From positions 1-13,213 of the forward strand of contig PBWG01000043.1 in assembly GCA_002729115.1 (NCBI GenBank): DNA of 13,213 nt, in the 5' to 3' direction. This DNA comes from Crocinitomicaceae bacterium (GTDB lineage Bacteria > Bacteroidota > Bacteroidia > Flavobacteriales_D > Sanyastnellaceae). Below the pieces are notes generated by a model. It searched no databases, was not told the origin of the DNA, and saw only the letters and a program-made list of their open reading frames with translations. Shown one piece after another: positions 1 to 7,032 of this stretch (its first letter is position 1; the number at the start of each line of letters is the position of its first letter). A program made the position numbers and the translations under genes.

Positions 1-1791
1 AGCGGGGCGAGCGAGCTGCCCGTCATCTGCATTGGCATGGATTTGCCTGCCATCATGGACCACGACGACGACGGAGACCTCGACATCATCACGTTCACGG
101 AGACAGCCACCACGCTGTACCGCTTTCAAGGACAATCGCCTTGCGGCCTTGAACTCGTCTGCACCAACCGCTGCTACGGCATGTTGGAAGAGGCGGCCGA
201 AAACAACGCCCTGTTCATCGGCGACGATTTCGAGTGTTCCTTCAACGTGGCAGATCCGGGCATCGTCGCACCCGAGGTGAATCGGACGGGACTTCACGCA
301 GGAGGCGCGCTGACTTCCCTTCAACTCGAAGCAGGCGGCCCCAAGGATTTGTTGGTCAGCGACGTGACCTACCCTTCCACCATTGGGGTGGTGATGGAAT
401 CCTCAAGCGCAGGGTTGGACAGCGCCGTGTTTCTCGACACGGAATTCCCCGCCAACTTGTGGGGCGACCAAGCGGTCAACCTGCCGCGGTTTCCTGCCGC
501 GTTCCACCTCGACGTGGACCTCGACGGCACCAAAGATTTGCTCTTCTCCCCCAACACCCCCCTCGAAACCAACGACGATGCAGGGGTGCACTGGTTCAAA
601 AACACCGGTTCGGAGGACGCGCCGCTGTGGGCGTTTCAAGACAGCGCCTACCTCCAACGCGACATGATCGACATGGGGCGTGGGGCTTACCCGGTACTGA
701 CGGATTTTGACGGCGACGGCCTGCTCGACTTGGCTGTCGCCAACAAGGAGCGGCACGAGGGCATCGACCAAACCCCAGCCTTTGTGGCGTCGTACCGCAA
801 CGTCGGTTCCGCGAATCAGCCTCGCTTCGACAAGGTGAACGACGATTGGATTCCGTTGTCCACCTTCCAGATCGAGAGTGCCTATCCTGCTTTTGGAGAT
901 CTGGACGGCGATGGCGACATCGACGTCATCGTGGGCGATGAACTCGGGCTCCTCCACCGGTTTGACAACGTCGCCGAAGAAGGCGCATGGCCCAGCTATG
1001 TGCTCGCCGCGTTGTCCATTCCCGACGTCAACACTGGCAACGCCATCGACGTCGGGCAATTCGCCACCCCCCAACTTTTGGACATGGACGGGGACGGCGA
1101 CTTGGACATGGTGGTCGGAGAGAAAAACGGGACGCTCACCTTGGTGGAGCAAGACGCCCTTGGCGCCTGGTCGGTGTACACCTCCCCCATCCACGGGGAA
1201 ACCTGGGGCGGCCTGCTCGTGGACAACTTGCTTGGCATCAACGGGTATTGCGTTCCAGCGTTGACAGAAACCGAGGAGGGCCTTCGGGTCTTCGTGGCCA
1301 ACGAAGTGGGCCGCGTTCAGGACTTCGGGGTTTTCACTGGAGATTGGGACGCCGACTTGGTGGAGGTCAACGACAACGTCTTCAACCTCCAACCAGGATT
1401 TCGAGCGGCCGCGGCCTTCGCCGACCTGAATCAAGACGGCCTCTTGGATGGGTTGATCGGCATCCAAAACGGCGGATTGCTTGCCTTCGAGGGGAGTGAG
1501 GGGTCCACGGAGACACTTGCCGAAACCGCCGTGCAAGATGCCTTCAACCCCCTCGTCATGCCCAACCCCGGACAAGAGGCGATTCAATGGAGCGCAGGAC
1601 GCGTCGGCACAGGAGAACTCCAAGTCTGGAGCATCCATGGTCAACGGGTTCACCGCCAGTCTGTGGCCGGAATGGCGTCAGGAGGTCTCGACACCCGTGG
1701 TTGGGAGGCCGGGGCGTACATCCTGGTTTGGACCAACGACAAAGGAGCCCCCGAAGGCGCTCCTTTGACATGGATCAAGTTGCCAGACTGA
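1..1791 (+). CDS. FG-GAP/VCBS repeat secreted protein with T9SS C-terminal sorting domain (5' truncated)
   Basis: The frame is open from base 1, so the protein starts upstream; the first ATG at 37 lies inside a repeat and is not the real start. 596 residues are visible. Six acidic calcium-binding-type loops (pattern DxDxDGxxD), typical of FG-GAP/VCBS beta-propeller blades, are encoded near bases 58-87, 508-540, 703-729, 900-924, 1081-1107 and 1423-1449. The last ~80 residues begin with a PNPG motif and continue with LQVWSIHGQRV and WEAGAYILVW, ending KLPD; this is the pattern of a type A T9SS sorting domain. By family knowledge such domains send proteins across the outer membrane and are then cleaved or replaced by a lipid anchor. 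I infer a cell-surface or secreted adhesion or binding protein; no catalytic domain is visible. The N-terminal signal peptide must lie outside the window. The stop codon is one base from the mdh stop on the other strand. Confidence 0.9.
   Translation, partial: SGASELPVICIGMDLPAIMDHDDDGDLDIITFTETATTLYRFQGQSPCGLELVCTNRCYGMLEEAAENNALFIGDDFECSFNVADPGIVAPEVNRTGLHAGGALTSLQLEAGGPKDLLVSDVTYPSTIGVVMESSSAGLDSAVFLDTEFPANLWGDQAVNLPRFPAAFHLDVDLDGTKDLLFSPNTPLETNDDAGVHWFKNTGSEDAPLWAFQDSAYLQRDMIDMGRGAYPVLTDFDGDGLLDLAVANKERHEGIDQTPAFVASYRNVGSANQPRFDKVNDDWIPLSTFQIESAYPAFGDLDGDGDIDVIVGDELGLLHRFDNVAEEGAWPSYVLAALSIPDVNTGNAIDVGQFATPQLLDMDGDGDLDMVVGEKNGTLTLVEQDALGAWSVYTSPIHGETWGGLLVDNLLGINGYCVPALTETEEGLRVFVANEVGRVQDFGVFTGDWDADLVEVNDNVFNLQPGFRAAAAFADLNQDGLLDGLIGIQNGGLLAFEGSEGSTETLAETAVQDAFNPLVMPNPGQEAIQWSAGRVGTGELQVWSIHGQRVHRQSVAGMASGGLDTRGWEAGAYILVWTNDKGAPEGAPLTWIKLPD
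1740..1767 (-). terminator. Hairpin terminator inside the 3' coding end of the FG-GAP gene, probably serving mdh
   Basis: The arms CAAAGGAGC (1740-1748) and GCTCCTTTG (1759-1767) are perfect reverse complements around a 10-nt centre. Read on the minus strand, the centre gives a G-G mismatch, two further C-G pairs and a UUCG loop closed by C-G, an unusually stable tetraloop. It lies 25 bp past the mdh stop codon, where a terminator would be expected. Only three T residues end the stem, so its strength is uncertain. It also sits within codons of the plus-strand gene, and on that strand the loop reads CGAA. The function is inferred from position and structure. Confidence 0.6.
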
Positions 1792-1792
1792 C

Positions 1793-2725
1793 TCAGAGGC
1801 TGAGGCGGTCCAACACGCCTTTGACGTCGCGCACCGCGGCCTCGCTGGTGCGGAGCAATTCCTTTTCGTCGTCGTTCAAGTCAAGCTCGATGATTTTCTC
1901 GATGCCGTTCTTGCCGAGAATCACGGGGACGCCGAGGTACAAGTCGTTCACGCCGTACTCGCCCTGCAACCACGCGCAGCAAGGGAAGACACGGCGCTGG
2001 TCGCGCACGATTGCTTCCACCATTTGGGCTGCGGCCGCGCCAGGTGCGTACCACGCTGAAGTGCCCAACAAGTTGACAATCTCACCTCCCCCCTTTTTGG
2101 TGCGCTCCACAATCGCGTCGAGCTTGTCGGCGTCGATCATCTCAGTCACAGGGATGCCGCCCACCGTGGTGTAGCGTGGAAGTGGCACCATGGTGTCGCC
2201 GTGGCCGCCCATCAACACCGCTTGAATGTCTTTGGGGCTCACATTCAACTCCTCCGCAAGGAAGGCGCGGTAACGTGCAGTGTCGAGGATGCCCGCCATG
2301 CCAAACACGCGCTTGCTGTCGATGTTGGCGTTCAAGTACGCGCAGTAGGTCATCACGTCCAAGGGGTTGGACACGATCACCAAAATGGCGTCAGGGCTGT
2401 GCTTCATGACGTTCTCCGTCACGGTCTTCACAATGCCTGCGTTGGTCGCGATCAAATCGTCGCGGCTCATCCCGGGCTTCCGAGGAAGTCCGCTGGTGAT
2501 GACCACCACGTCAGAGCCTGCAGTTTTGGAATAGTCGTTGGTCGACCCCACTGTGCGAGTGTCGTACAGGTTGATGGGCGCGGTCTCCCAAATGTCAAGC
2601 GCCTTGCCCTCGGCAAAGCCATCCTTGATGTCCAACAACACAACTTCGTTGGCCACTTCTCGGGTGGCCAGCACATTTGCACAAGTGGCGCCTACGTTTC
2701 CGGCACCCACAACAGTCACTTTCAT
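1793..2725 (-). CDS. mdh: Malate dehydrogenase, LDH-type
   Basis: This 310-aa NAD-dependent malate dehydrogenase interconverts malate and oxaloacetate in the cytoplasmic TCA cycle. The Rossmann motif GAGNVG is at residues 7-12, with the NAD-ribose aspartate at D32. The substrate loop GLPRKPGMSR supplies R82 and R88. N120 in VSNPLD, D148-R151 in LDTAR and the catalytic histidine H175 in GGHGDTMVP are all present. An arginine at position 82, rather than glutamine, favours malate over lactate dehydrogenase. The start at 2725 (MKVTVVGAGNVG) was chosen because the fold begins there; the frame stays open to 2818, but that extension would add an unrelated N-terminus and overlap the divergent gene. 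The gene is monocistronic, facing the FG-GAP gene at its 3' end and diverging from the MORN-repeat gene at its 5' end. Confidence 0.96.
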   Translation of the reverse strand: MKVTVVGAGNVGATCANVLATREVANEVVLLDIKDGFAEGKALDIWETAPINLYDTRTVGSTNDYSKTAGSDVVVITSGLPRKPGMSRDDLIATNAGIVKTVTENVMKHSPDAILVIVSNPLDVMTYCAYLNANIDSKRVFGMAGILDTARYRAFLAEELNVSPKDIQAVLMGGHGDTMVPLPRYTTVGGIPVTEMIDADKLDAIVERTKKGGGEIVNLLGTSAWYAPGAAAAQMVEAIVRDQRRVFPCCAWLQGEYGVNDLYLGVPVILGKNGIEKIIELDLNDDEKELLRTSEAAVRDVKGVLDRLSL

Positions 2726-2745
2726 GAATCCAGGTTTTGGGATAG

Positions 2746-2753
2746 CAAAAGTA
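2746..2753 (-). promoter_or_regulatory. Candidate -7 box of the mdh promoter
   Basis: Read on the minus strand this is TACTTTTG, an exact match to the Bacteroidota -7 consensus TAnnTTTG. It lies 20 bp upstream of the mdh ATG, giving a short leader of roughly 13-15 nt. I see no TTG at the usual -33 distance, so the call rests on the -7 element and its position. Confidence 0.5.
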
Positions 2754-2798
2754 CCCAAAGCCCCGCCCTCGGTCCACGGGGAGGTGCATCTTTGTTCC

Positions 2799-3926
2799 AT
2801 GATTCCTCCACGACCCAACCTCAGTGTGACAGCTGCTTGGTGTTTCCTCTGGCTGACTGGTCACGCGCTTGCCCAGCCTGACGTGCACGACCGACCGCTC
2901 AACGCAGAGAACGCTAGGCCGTCGGGGGCCTATGGCGTGGACCACAGCACCTCGGATGCCAATGATCTGAGGCATGGCGTGTGGATCCGCGTGTACGGCG
3001 GTGGGGAATTGTACTACCTCGGCGAGTTCGACCATGGACGCCCGATTGGAGAATGGTGGTATTTCCGGGAAGACGGCACGGCCATCACGCACCTCCAACA
3101 CGGCGAAAACCCGCTTGAATCCACCGTGCAGATGTTCACCCGCGATGGCCGCATGGCCGCCACGGGAGGCTACCTGCATCAGGACATCCGGGTCCGTGGT
3201 GACGTCCAAGCGTCGAGGCCCACCCCACCCGTGCGGCACGGGTCTTGGACGCTGTTCGACGGGGCTGGGAACATGACCACCCAGTTGAATTACGACCGCG
3301 GAGTGAAAGAGGGATTGGAAGAACGCTTTCTTCCTTCGGGGCAAGTCTTTGAGCGCGCCACCTATGTGGACGGCGAGTTGGATGGAACGTGGACAGCCTG
3401 GCACGACAACGGGCTTCCTCGCCAAGAAGTGACCTACCGCAACGGGACCTTGGACGGCCCCTTCAAGGCCTTTTACGGCGGCGGGCAACGTCTGAGCGAG
3501 GGCGCCTACCTGAACGGCGTGGAGGAAGGCAGCTGGAAATTCTACCTCGAAGATGGTCGGCTCCAGCACATCCACAGGTACCGAGACGGCCAACTGCTCG
3601 AGACCATCCGGGTCAACGGCACGTTCACCGAATGGCACGGCGAGGAGCGCCCCGCGTCCGAGTACACCTACAAAGACAAGCAACTGGACGGCCCTTTCCG
3701 AGAATGGCACGATCAGGGCGGGTTCGTGTTGGAAGATTTCAAAGACCCACAACTCGGAGAAACGTTGCAACGACGCGTGATGCGCGGCGTTCAAATCTCC
3801 AAAGAAGGCGAGTACGTCCAAGGGGAATTGGACGGTCCCGTGTACCACTACGATCCCGCGGGCCGACTGCTTAAAACGGAGCACTTCAACATGGGCACCC
3901 TCCAGCGCACCGACGCCGGCTGGTGA
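2799..3926 (+). CDS. Exported MORN-2 (YwqK-like) repeat protein
   Basis: This is a 375-aa protein. The start at 2799 was chosen because it gives a signal peptide: a short N-terminus with one arginine, a hydrophobic core (TAAWCFLWLTGHALA, about residues 11-25), and a likely cut after ALA before QPDVH. The frame stays open upstream to 2538, but that part runs antisense through mdh. The mature part is made of about eight units of ~22 residues with patterns such as DGxWxxWHDNGxxxxExxYxxG, at about residues 58-100, 148-170, 171-193, 194-216, 217-239, 240-262, 273-294 and 344-366. This is the MORN-2 repeat (the YwqK antitoxin-like family). Database names call this family toxin-antitoxin, but no toxin gene is adjacent. 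No enzymatic motif is visible; a surface or periplasmic binding or scaffold role is possible. It diverges from mdh and converges on rarA. Confidence 0.85.
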   Translation: MIPPRPNLSVTAAWCFLWLTGHALAQPDVHDRPLNAENARPSGAYGVDHSTSDANDLRHGVWIRVYGGGELYYLGEFDHGRPIGEWWYFREDGTAITHLQHGENPLESTVQMFTRDGRMAATGGYLHQDIRVRGDVQASRPTPPVRHGSWTLFDGAGNMTTQLNYDRGVKEGLEERFLPSGQVFERATYVDGELDGTWTAWHDNGLPRQEVTYRNGTLDGPFKAFYGGGQRLSEGAYLNGVEEGSWKFYLEDGRLQHIHRYRDGQLLETIRVNGTFTEWHGEERPASEYTYKDKQLDGPFREWHDQGGFVLEDFKDPQLGETLQRRVMRGVQISKEGEYVQGELDGPVYHYDPAGRLLKTEHFNMGTLQRTDAGW

Positions 3927-3941
3927 ATCTCAGAGGCCAGA

Positions 3942-5237
3942 TCAGTACCCGTACTTCGACTTCCACAGCTGGCGCAACCACTCGCGTGTCGCCTGCTCTC
4001 GGGGGTTGTTGCCCGGTTCGTAAAACACCGTTCCTTCCATGCCCTTCGGCAGGCATTCCTGGCCGCTGAATTGCCCCGACGCTTCGTGATCGTAGGCGTA
4101 ACCCTTGCCGTAACCCAAGTCCTTCATGAGCCTGGTCGGGGTGTTCCTCAGCGCCAAGGGCACAGCGGCTTCGCCGTGGGTTTGGATCCAATGTTGAGCT
4201 TGCCCAATCGCCTTGTACGAAGCGTTGCTCTTGGGGCTGGTGGCCAAATACACGGCGCACTGCGACAACACGATGCGCGCTTCTGGCCAACCGATCCGCT
4301 CCACCGCCGCGAAGGTGTTGTTGGCCAGCACCAACGCCGTGGGGTTGGCGTTGCCGATGTCTTCGGAGGCTGAAATCAAGAGGCGACGTGCGATGAACTT
4401 GGGGTCCTCTCCGCCTTCCACCATGCGTGCCAAATAATACACGGCGGCATTGGGGTCGCTGGCCCGAATGCTCTTGATGAACGCGCTCACCACGTCGTAG
4501 TGCTGCTCGCCCCCCTTGTCGTAGTTGGATGGCGTGTTCTGAATGGTCTCCAGCACCTTGTCGTTGGTGACGACGCGGTGGCCATCGGCGTCGGGCGCCA
4601 GGCTGTCCACGACCAATTCCAGGGTGTTCAACAGCCTTCTGGCGTCGCCACCGCTCGCCCTCAGCAAGGCTTCTGTTTCCTCCAACTTGACCGCCTTCGC
4701 CGCCATGTCGGCATCTCCACTCAGCGCACGTGCCATGAGGCCCTGGAGCACTTCTGCCGAGAGTGGCTCAAGCACGTAGGTTTGACAGCGGCTCCGCAAA
4801 GCCGGAATGACTTCGAACGAAGGGTTCTCCGTCGTGGCGCCCAACAGCGTGACGGTTCCCGCCTCCACCGCACCGAGCAAACTGTCCTGCTGGGACTTTG
4901 AAAACCGGTGAATCTCGTCGATGAACAACAAGGCCCGCCCCGCAAACATGCCGTCACGCTTCACGGAATCCAACACGTTGCGCACGTCCTTGACCCCGCT
5001 GTGGATGGCGCTCAAGCTGTGGAACGGCCTTCCCGACTCCTGGGCAATCAGCCGCGCCAGCGTGGTTTTGCCCACGCCAGGTGGTCCCCACAGAATCATG
5101 CTGGGCAACGTCCCTGCCCGCATGGCCTGACGCAGCACGGCCCCGTCCCCGACCAAGTGGGCTTGTCCGACGTAACCGTCGAGCGTGGTGGGCCTCATCC
5201 GCTCGGCCAGTGGCGCTTTTCCTTGCATGGGATGCAT
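3942..5237 (-). CDS. rarA: Replication-associated recombination protein A (RarA/MgsA AAA+ ATPase)
   Basis: This 431-aa clamp-loader-like AAA+ ATPase acts at stalled replication forks and on single-stranded DNA ends; the role is known from E. coli RarA and yeast Mgs1. It opens with APLAERMRPTTLDGYVGQ, the family signature. Walker A GPPGVGKTT is at 51-59, Walker B LLFIDEIH at 103-110, sensor 1 LLGATTENPS at 131-140, the arginine finger in ALRSRC at 146-151 and sensor 2 GGDARRLLN at 196-204. The C-terminal part contains SAFIKSIRASDPNAAVYYLARM, typical of the tetramerisation region. The start at 5237 (MHPMQGKAPL) leaves a 4-bp gap after the upstream acyltransferase gene. The frame stays open to 5351, but that longer form would overlap the acyltransferase and lacks family character. 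M4, at 5228, is an alternative start. It is the last gene of a probable three-gene operon. Confidence 0.95.
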   Translation of the reverse strand: MHPMQGKAPLAERMRPTTLDGYVGQAHLVGDGAVLRQAMRAGTLPSMILWGPPGVGKTTLARLIAQESGRPFHSLSAIHSGVKDVRNVLDSVKRDGMFAGRALLFIDEIHRFSKSQQDSLLGAVEAGTVTLLGATTENPSFEVIPALRSRCQTYVLEPLSAEVLQGLMARALSGDADMAAKAVKLEETEALLRASGGDARRLLNTLELVVDSLAPDADGHRVVTNDKVLETIQNTPSNYDKGGEQHYDVVSAFIKSIRASDPNAAVYYLARMVEGGEDPKFIARRLLISASEDIGNANPTALVLANNTFAAVERIGWPEARIVLSQCAVYLATSPKSNASYKAIGQAQHWIQTHGEAAVPLALRNTPTRLMKDLGYGKGYAYDHEASGQFSGQECLPKGMEGTVFYEPGNNPREQATREWLRQLWKSKYGY

Positions 5238-5241
5238 GCGG

Positions 5242-6135
5242 TTAAGTTCGAGGTTCTGGACGGTGACGCCTTGGATGGACGGCACTTTTCTCAGGTCGGT
5301 TGTGCTTCCATCGCTTGTGTGACCACAACCAGCGAGGAGGGTCCATGGCAATCTCCCGCTCCAGCTTGGCCAAGCATCGATCCAGCAATTCCCCCTCTTC
5401 CAACCTCTCTTCGCCGTCGCAGACCAATTCGTACGTCAACGAATATTGCCAGGACCCATGGCGTCGAATGCTGGCGTACACCACGGCCATGTCGTACAGC
5501 TTGGACCATTGTTCCAATCCATAGAACACCGCCGTTTCTGTGCCAAGGAACGTGGTCCACCAAGATTTGGAGGGGTCGGCCGGACTTTGGTCAAACCCCA
5601 TGACCACCGCCACAGGATCCCCGTGCTGGGCGACATTCATCCAAGCACGCCCTTCTTTGGTCGGCACCATTTCCAGCCCAAACCGTTGGCGGGAAGACCG
5701 CATCAACTTGTCCGCCCTGGGGTCGCTGAGCTTTTTGTACAGGGCCATGGATCGGTGGGGCAATGCCTGATTCAACGTCACGGCGCTCCACTCCCAGTTG
5801 TTCATGTGGCCGCCGGCCACCAACACGTGTTTCCCTTGGTCGTGCAAGGCTTGGACCACCTCGACGTTGTGGTGAGGCATGCCGGACTCCACGTCCTTTT
5901 GGGACATGGTGAAGAGCTTGGCCGACTCGACCAACAGCTGCATGAAGTGGCGCTGAAACGTCACAAACCACACCGCGCGCGTCCACCCTGAAGCCCCTGG
6001 AAACGCCCGCTTGAAGTTGGCGCGCACGACTTTGCCCCGGTACCCGCCCAACAGGCAAGCGAGCACGGTCAATTTCCACGCCAAGACGGTCAACATCCAC
6101 TTGGGCAGCCGCCCAATCCGCTTCATCCAAATCAT
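5242..6135 (-). CDS. LpxL-like lysophospholipid/lipid A acyltransferase
   Basis: This 297-aa membrane-associated acyltransferase belongs to the LpxL/HtrB family, which adds acyl chains to lipid A or related envelope lipids at the inner membrane. A hydrophobic N-terminal segment (about residues 13-30) would anchor it. The catalytic HX4E motif is GGHMNNWE, with H110 and E115. The family block FDQSPADPSKSWWTTFLG lies at 181-198, and the C-terminal signature PPRWLWSHKRWKH at 266-278. The length matches the family. The last ~17 residues form a basic, proline-rich tail (HPRRHRPEPRT) that looks unconserved. Start M1 was chosen for position; M4, three codons later, is equally possible. It lies 4 bp after the hydrolase stop and 4 bp before the rarA start, so translational coupling is likely. 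The acyl donor and acceptor cannot be read from the sequence. Confidence 0.9.
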   Translation of the reverse strand: MIWMKRIGRLPKWMLTVLAWKLTVLACLLGGYRGKVVRANFKRAFPGASGWTRAVWFVTFQRHFMQLLVESAKLFTMSQKDVESGMPHHNVEVVQALHDQGKHVLVAGGHMNNWEWSAVTLNQALPHRSMALYKKLSDPRADKLMRSSRQRFGLEMVPTKEGRAWMNVAQHGDPVAVVMGFDQSPADPSKSWWTTFLGTETAVFYGLEQWSKLYDMAVVYASIRRHGSWQYSLTYELVCDGEERLEEGELLDRCLAKLEREIAMDPPRWLWSHKRWKHNRPEKSAVHPRRHRPEPRT

Positions 6136-6139
6136 GGGG

Positions 6140-6985
6140 TCAAGATCGCTTTGTGTTCCACCACGCCGAAGTCGACGTCACCCACCTTTCTCCTTCTCGG
6201 GTCAACACCAATCCATCGTGGGCCAAATTCACCCCTGTGGGCAAGGCCGCGTCACGAGATGAATGGGTGCCCATCAGATGGCTGAGGTGGGTGAACCACG
6301 TTTGTTTGGCCCCCACTTGCGCGGCCACCTCCAGCGCTTCCTCCAAGTTGAAGTGGCTGTAATGGGGCTTAGGCCTCAGGGCATTCAAAATCAACACCTT
6401 CACGCCTTGGAGCCTCGCCATGGTCGATTCCGGCAACGCGCTGGCGTCTGTGATGTAGGCCAAATCCCCAGCCACGAACCCATGGATGGGCAATTTGCCG
6501 TGGGTCACCGGCACCGCCTCCAACGAGAGTTGCCCGACTTGAACCGTCCCATGGTCTTCGATGGGCAAAATCTTCACGTTGGGCACCCCACCGTGTCGGC
6601 CCTCTTCAAACGCGTAGTGAAAATCCCGGCGCAAGGCTTCCTCCACCCGCGCGGACGCGTGCAAAGGCATGGTGGCCTTCTGCATGTAATTGAACGGCCG
6701 CACGTCGTCCATGCCGGCGAGGTGGTCTTTGTGTTCGTGGGTGTACACCACCCCGTCCAACTTCGTCACCCCCTCTCGCAGCATTTGCATCCTGAAATCT
6801 GGACCGGTGTCCACCACCAAGCGGGTGGCGTCGCTTTCCATCATCACAGAAGTGCGAAGCCGCTGGTCGCGCGGGTCGTCGGAGCGGCACACCTGGCACG
6901 AGCATCCAATGATCGGCACCCCCTGGGACGTCCCAGTTCCCAAGAACACGAGGCGTTTCAATCTCTCCGCTTCTCCAATGGCCAT
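6140..6985 (-). CDS. PhnP-like metallo-beta-lactamase-fold metal-dependent hydrolase
   Basis: This is a 281-aa cytoplasmic hydrolase. The family start RLVFLGTGTSQGVP occurs at residues 11-24, followed by IGCSCQVC, whose cysteines C28, C30 and C33 resemble the extra zinc site of PhnP. The dinuclear metal motif HEHKDH is at 83-88, and further probable ligands are H162, D180 (AYITDAS) and H233 in TWFTHLSH. PhnP itself is a cyclic phosphodiesterase acting in phosphonate breakdown. No phn genes are nearby, so the substrate here is unknown and I assign no gene symbol. It is the first gene of the tight minus-strand cluster with the acyltransferase and rarA, and it diverges from the 494-aa conserved protein. 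The start at 6985 adds about 10 residues before the first strand; no internal ATG fits better. Confidence 0.92.
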   Translation of the reverse strand: MAIGEAERLKRLVFLGTGTSQGVPIIGCSCQVCRSDDPRDQRLRTSVMMESDATRLVVDTGPDFRMQMLREGVTKLDGVVYTHEHKDHLAGMDDVRPFNYMQKATMPLHASARVEEALRRDFHYAFEEGRHGGVPNVKILPIEDHGTVQVGQLSLEAVPVTHGKLPIHGFVAGDLAYITDASALPESTMARLQGVKVLILNALRPKPHYSHFNLEEALEVAAQVGAKQTWFTHLSHLMGTHSSRDAALPTGVNLAHDGLVLTREGERWVTSTSAWWNTKRS

Positions 6986-6991
6986 GGCGCG

Positions 6992-7007
6992 AAGGTATCC
7001 TTACCTT
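6992..7007. repeat. Short inverted repeat in the divergent intergenic region
   Basis: AAGGTA (6992-6997) and TACCTT (7002-7007) are exact reverse complements around TCCT. A second, interleaved pair is GTATC (6995-6999) and GATAC (7009-7013). The repeats overlap the candidate -7 box of the plus-strand gene, so an operator is possible, but such short repeats also arise by chance. Confidence 0.3.
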
Positions 7008-7009
7008 TG
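7002..7009 (+). promoter_or_regulatory. Candidate -7 box for the 494-aa conserved protein gene
   Basis: TACCTTTG matches the Bacteroidota -7 consensus TAnnTTTG exactly and lies 23 bp upstream of the GTG start. TGG at 6979-6981 is a partial match to the -33 TTG at about the right distance. Confidence 0.5.
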
Positions 7010-7012
7010 ATA

Positions 7013-7020
7013 CAAACCTC
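7013..7020 (-). promoter_or_regulatory. Weak candidate -7 box for the hydrolase-acyltransferase-rarA cluster
   Basis: Read on the minus strand this is GAGGTTTG, one mismatch from TAnnTTTG, 27 bp upstream of the hydrolase ATG. It is the best candidate in the 47-bp gap, but one mismatch in a six-base pattern is weak evidence. Confidence 0.25.
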
Positions 7021-7032
7021 GATCTCTACGCC

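Noticed and set aside
403-1653. Long open frame (416 codons) on the minus strand inside the FG-GAP gene
   Set aside because: It mirrors the codons of the plus-strand gene, shows no recognisable domain, and the opposing frame has clear repeat and sorting motifs. Long antisense frames are expected in GC-rich DNA.
2787-2794. CATCTTTG as a -7 box for the MORN-repeat gene
   Set aside because: It is one mismatch from consensus and only 4 bp upstream of the ATG, so it would give a leaderless mRNA at best; the evidence is too weak to call.
2726-2818. Longer N-terminus for malate dehydrogenase starting at 2818
   Set aside because: The Rossmann fold starts at MKVTVVGAGNVG (2725); the extension would cover the candidate promoter and overlap the divergent gene.
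2595-3884. Long open frame (429 codons) on the minus strand across the MORN-repeat gene
   Set aside because: It runs antisense to the MORN repeats and into mdh in another frame, with no domain signature. The plus-strand repeats and signal peptide explain the region.
3902-3923. CCAGC/GCTGG hairpin as a terminator between the MORN-repeat gene and rarA
   Set aside because: It has a five-bp stem, a 12-nt loop and no T-tract on either strand.
5238-5351. Longer N-terminus for rarA starting at 5351
   Set aside because: It would overlap the acyltransferase by about 110 bp, and the added residues are unlike RarA family N-termini, which begin just before APLAERMRP.
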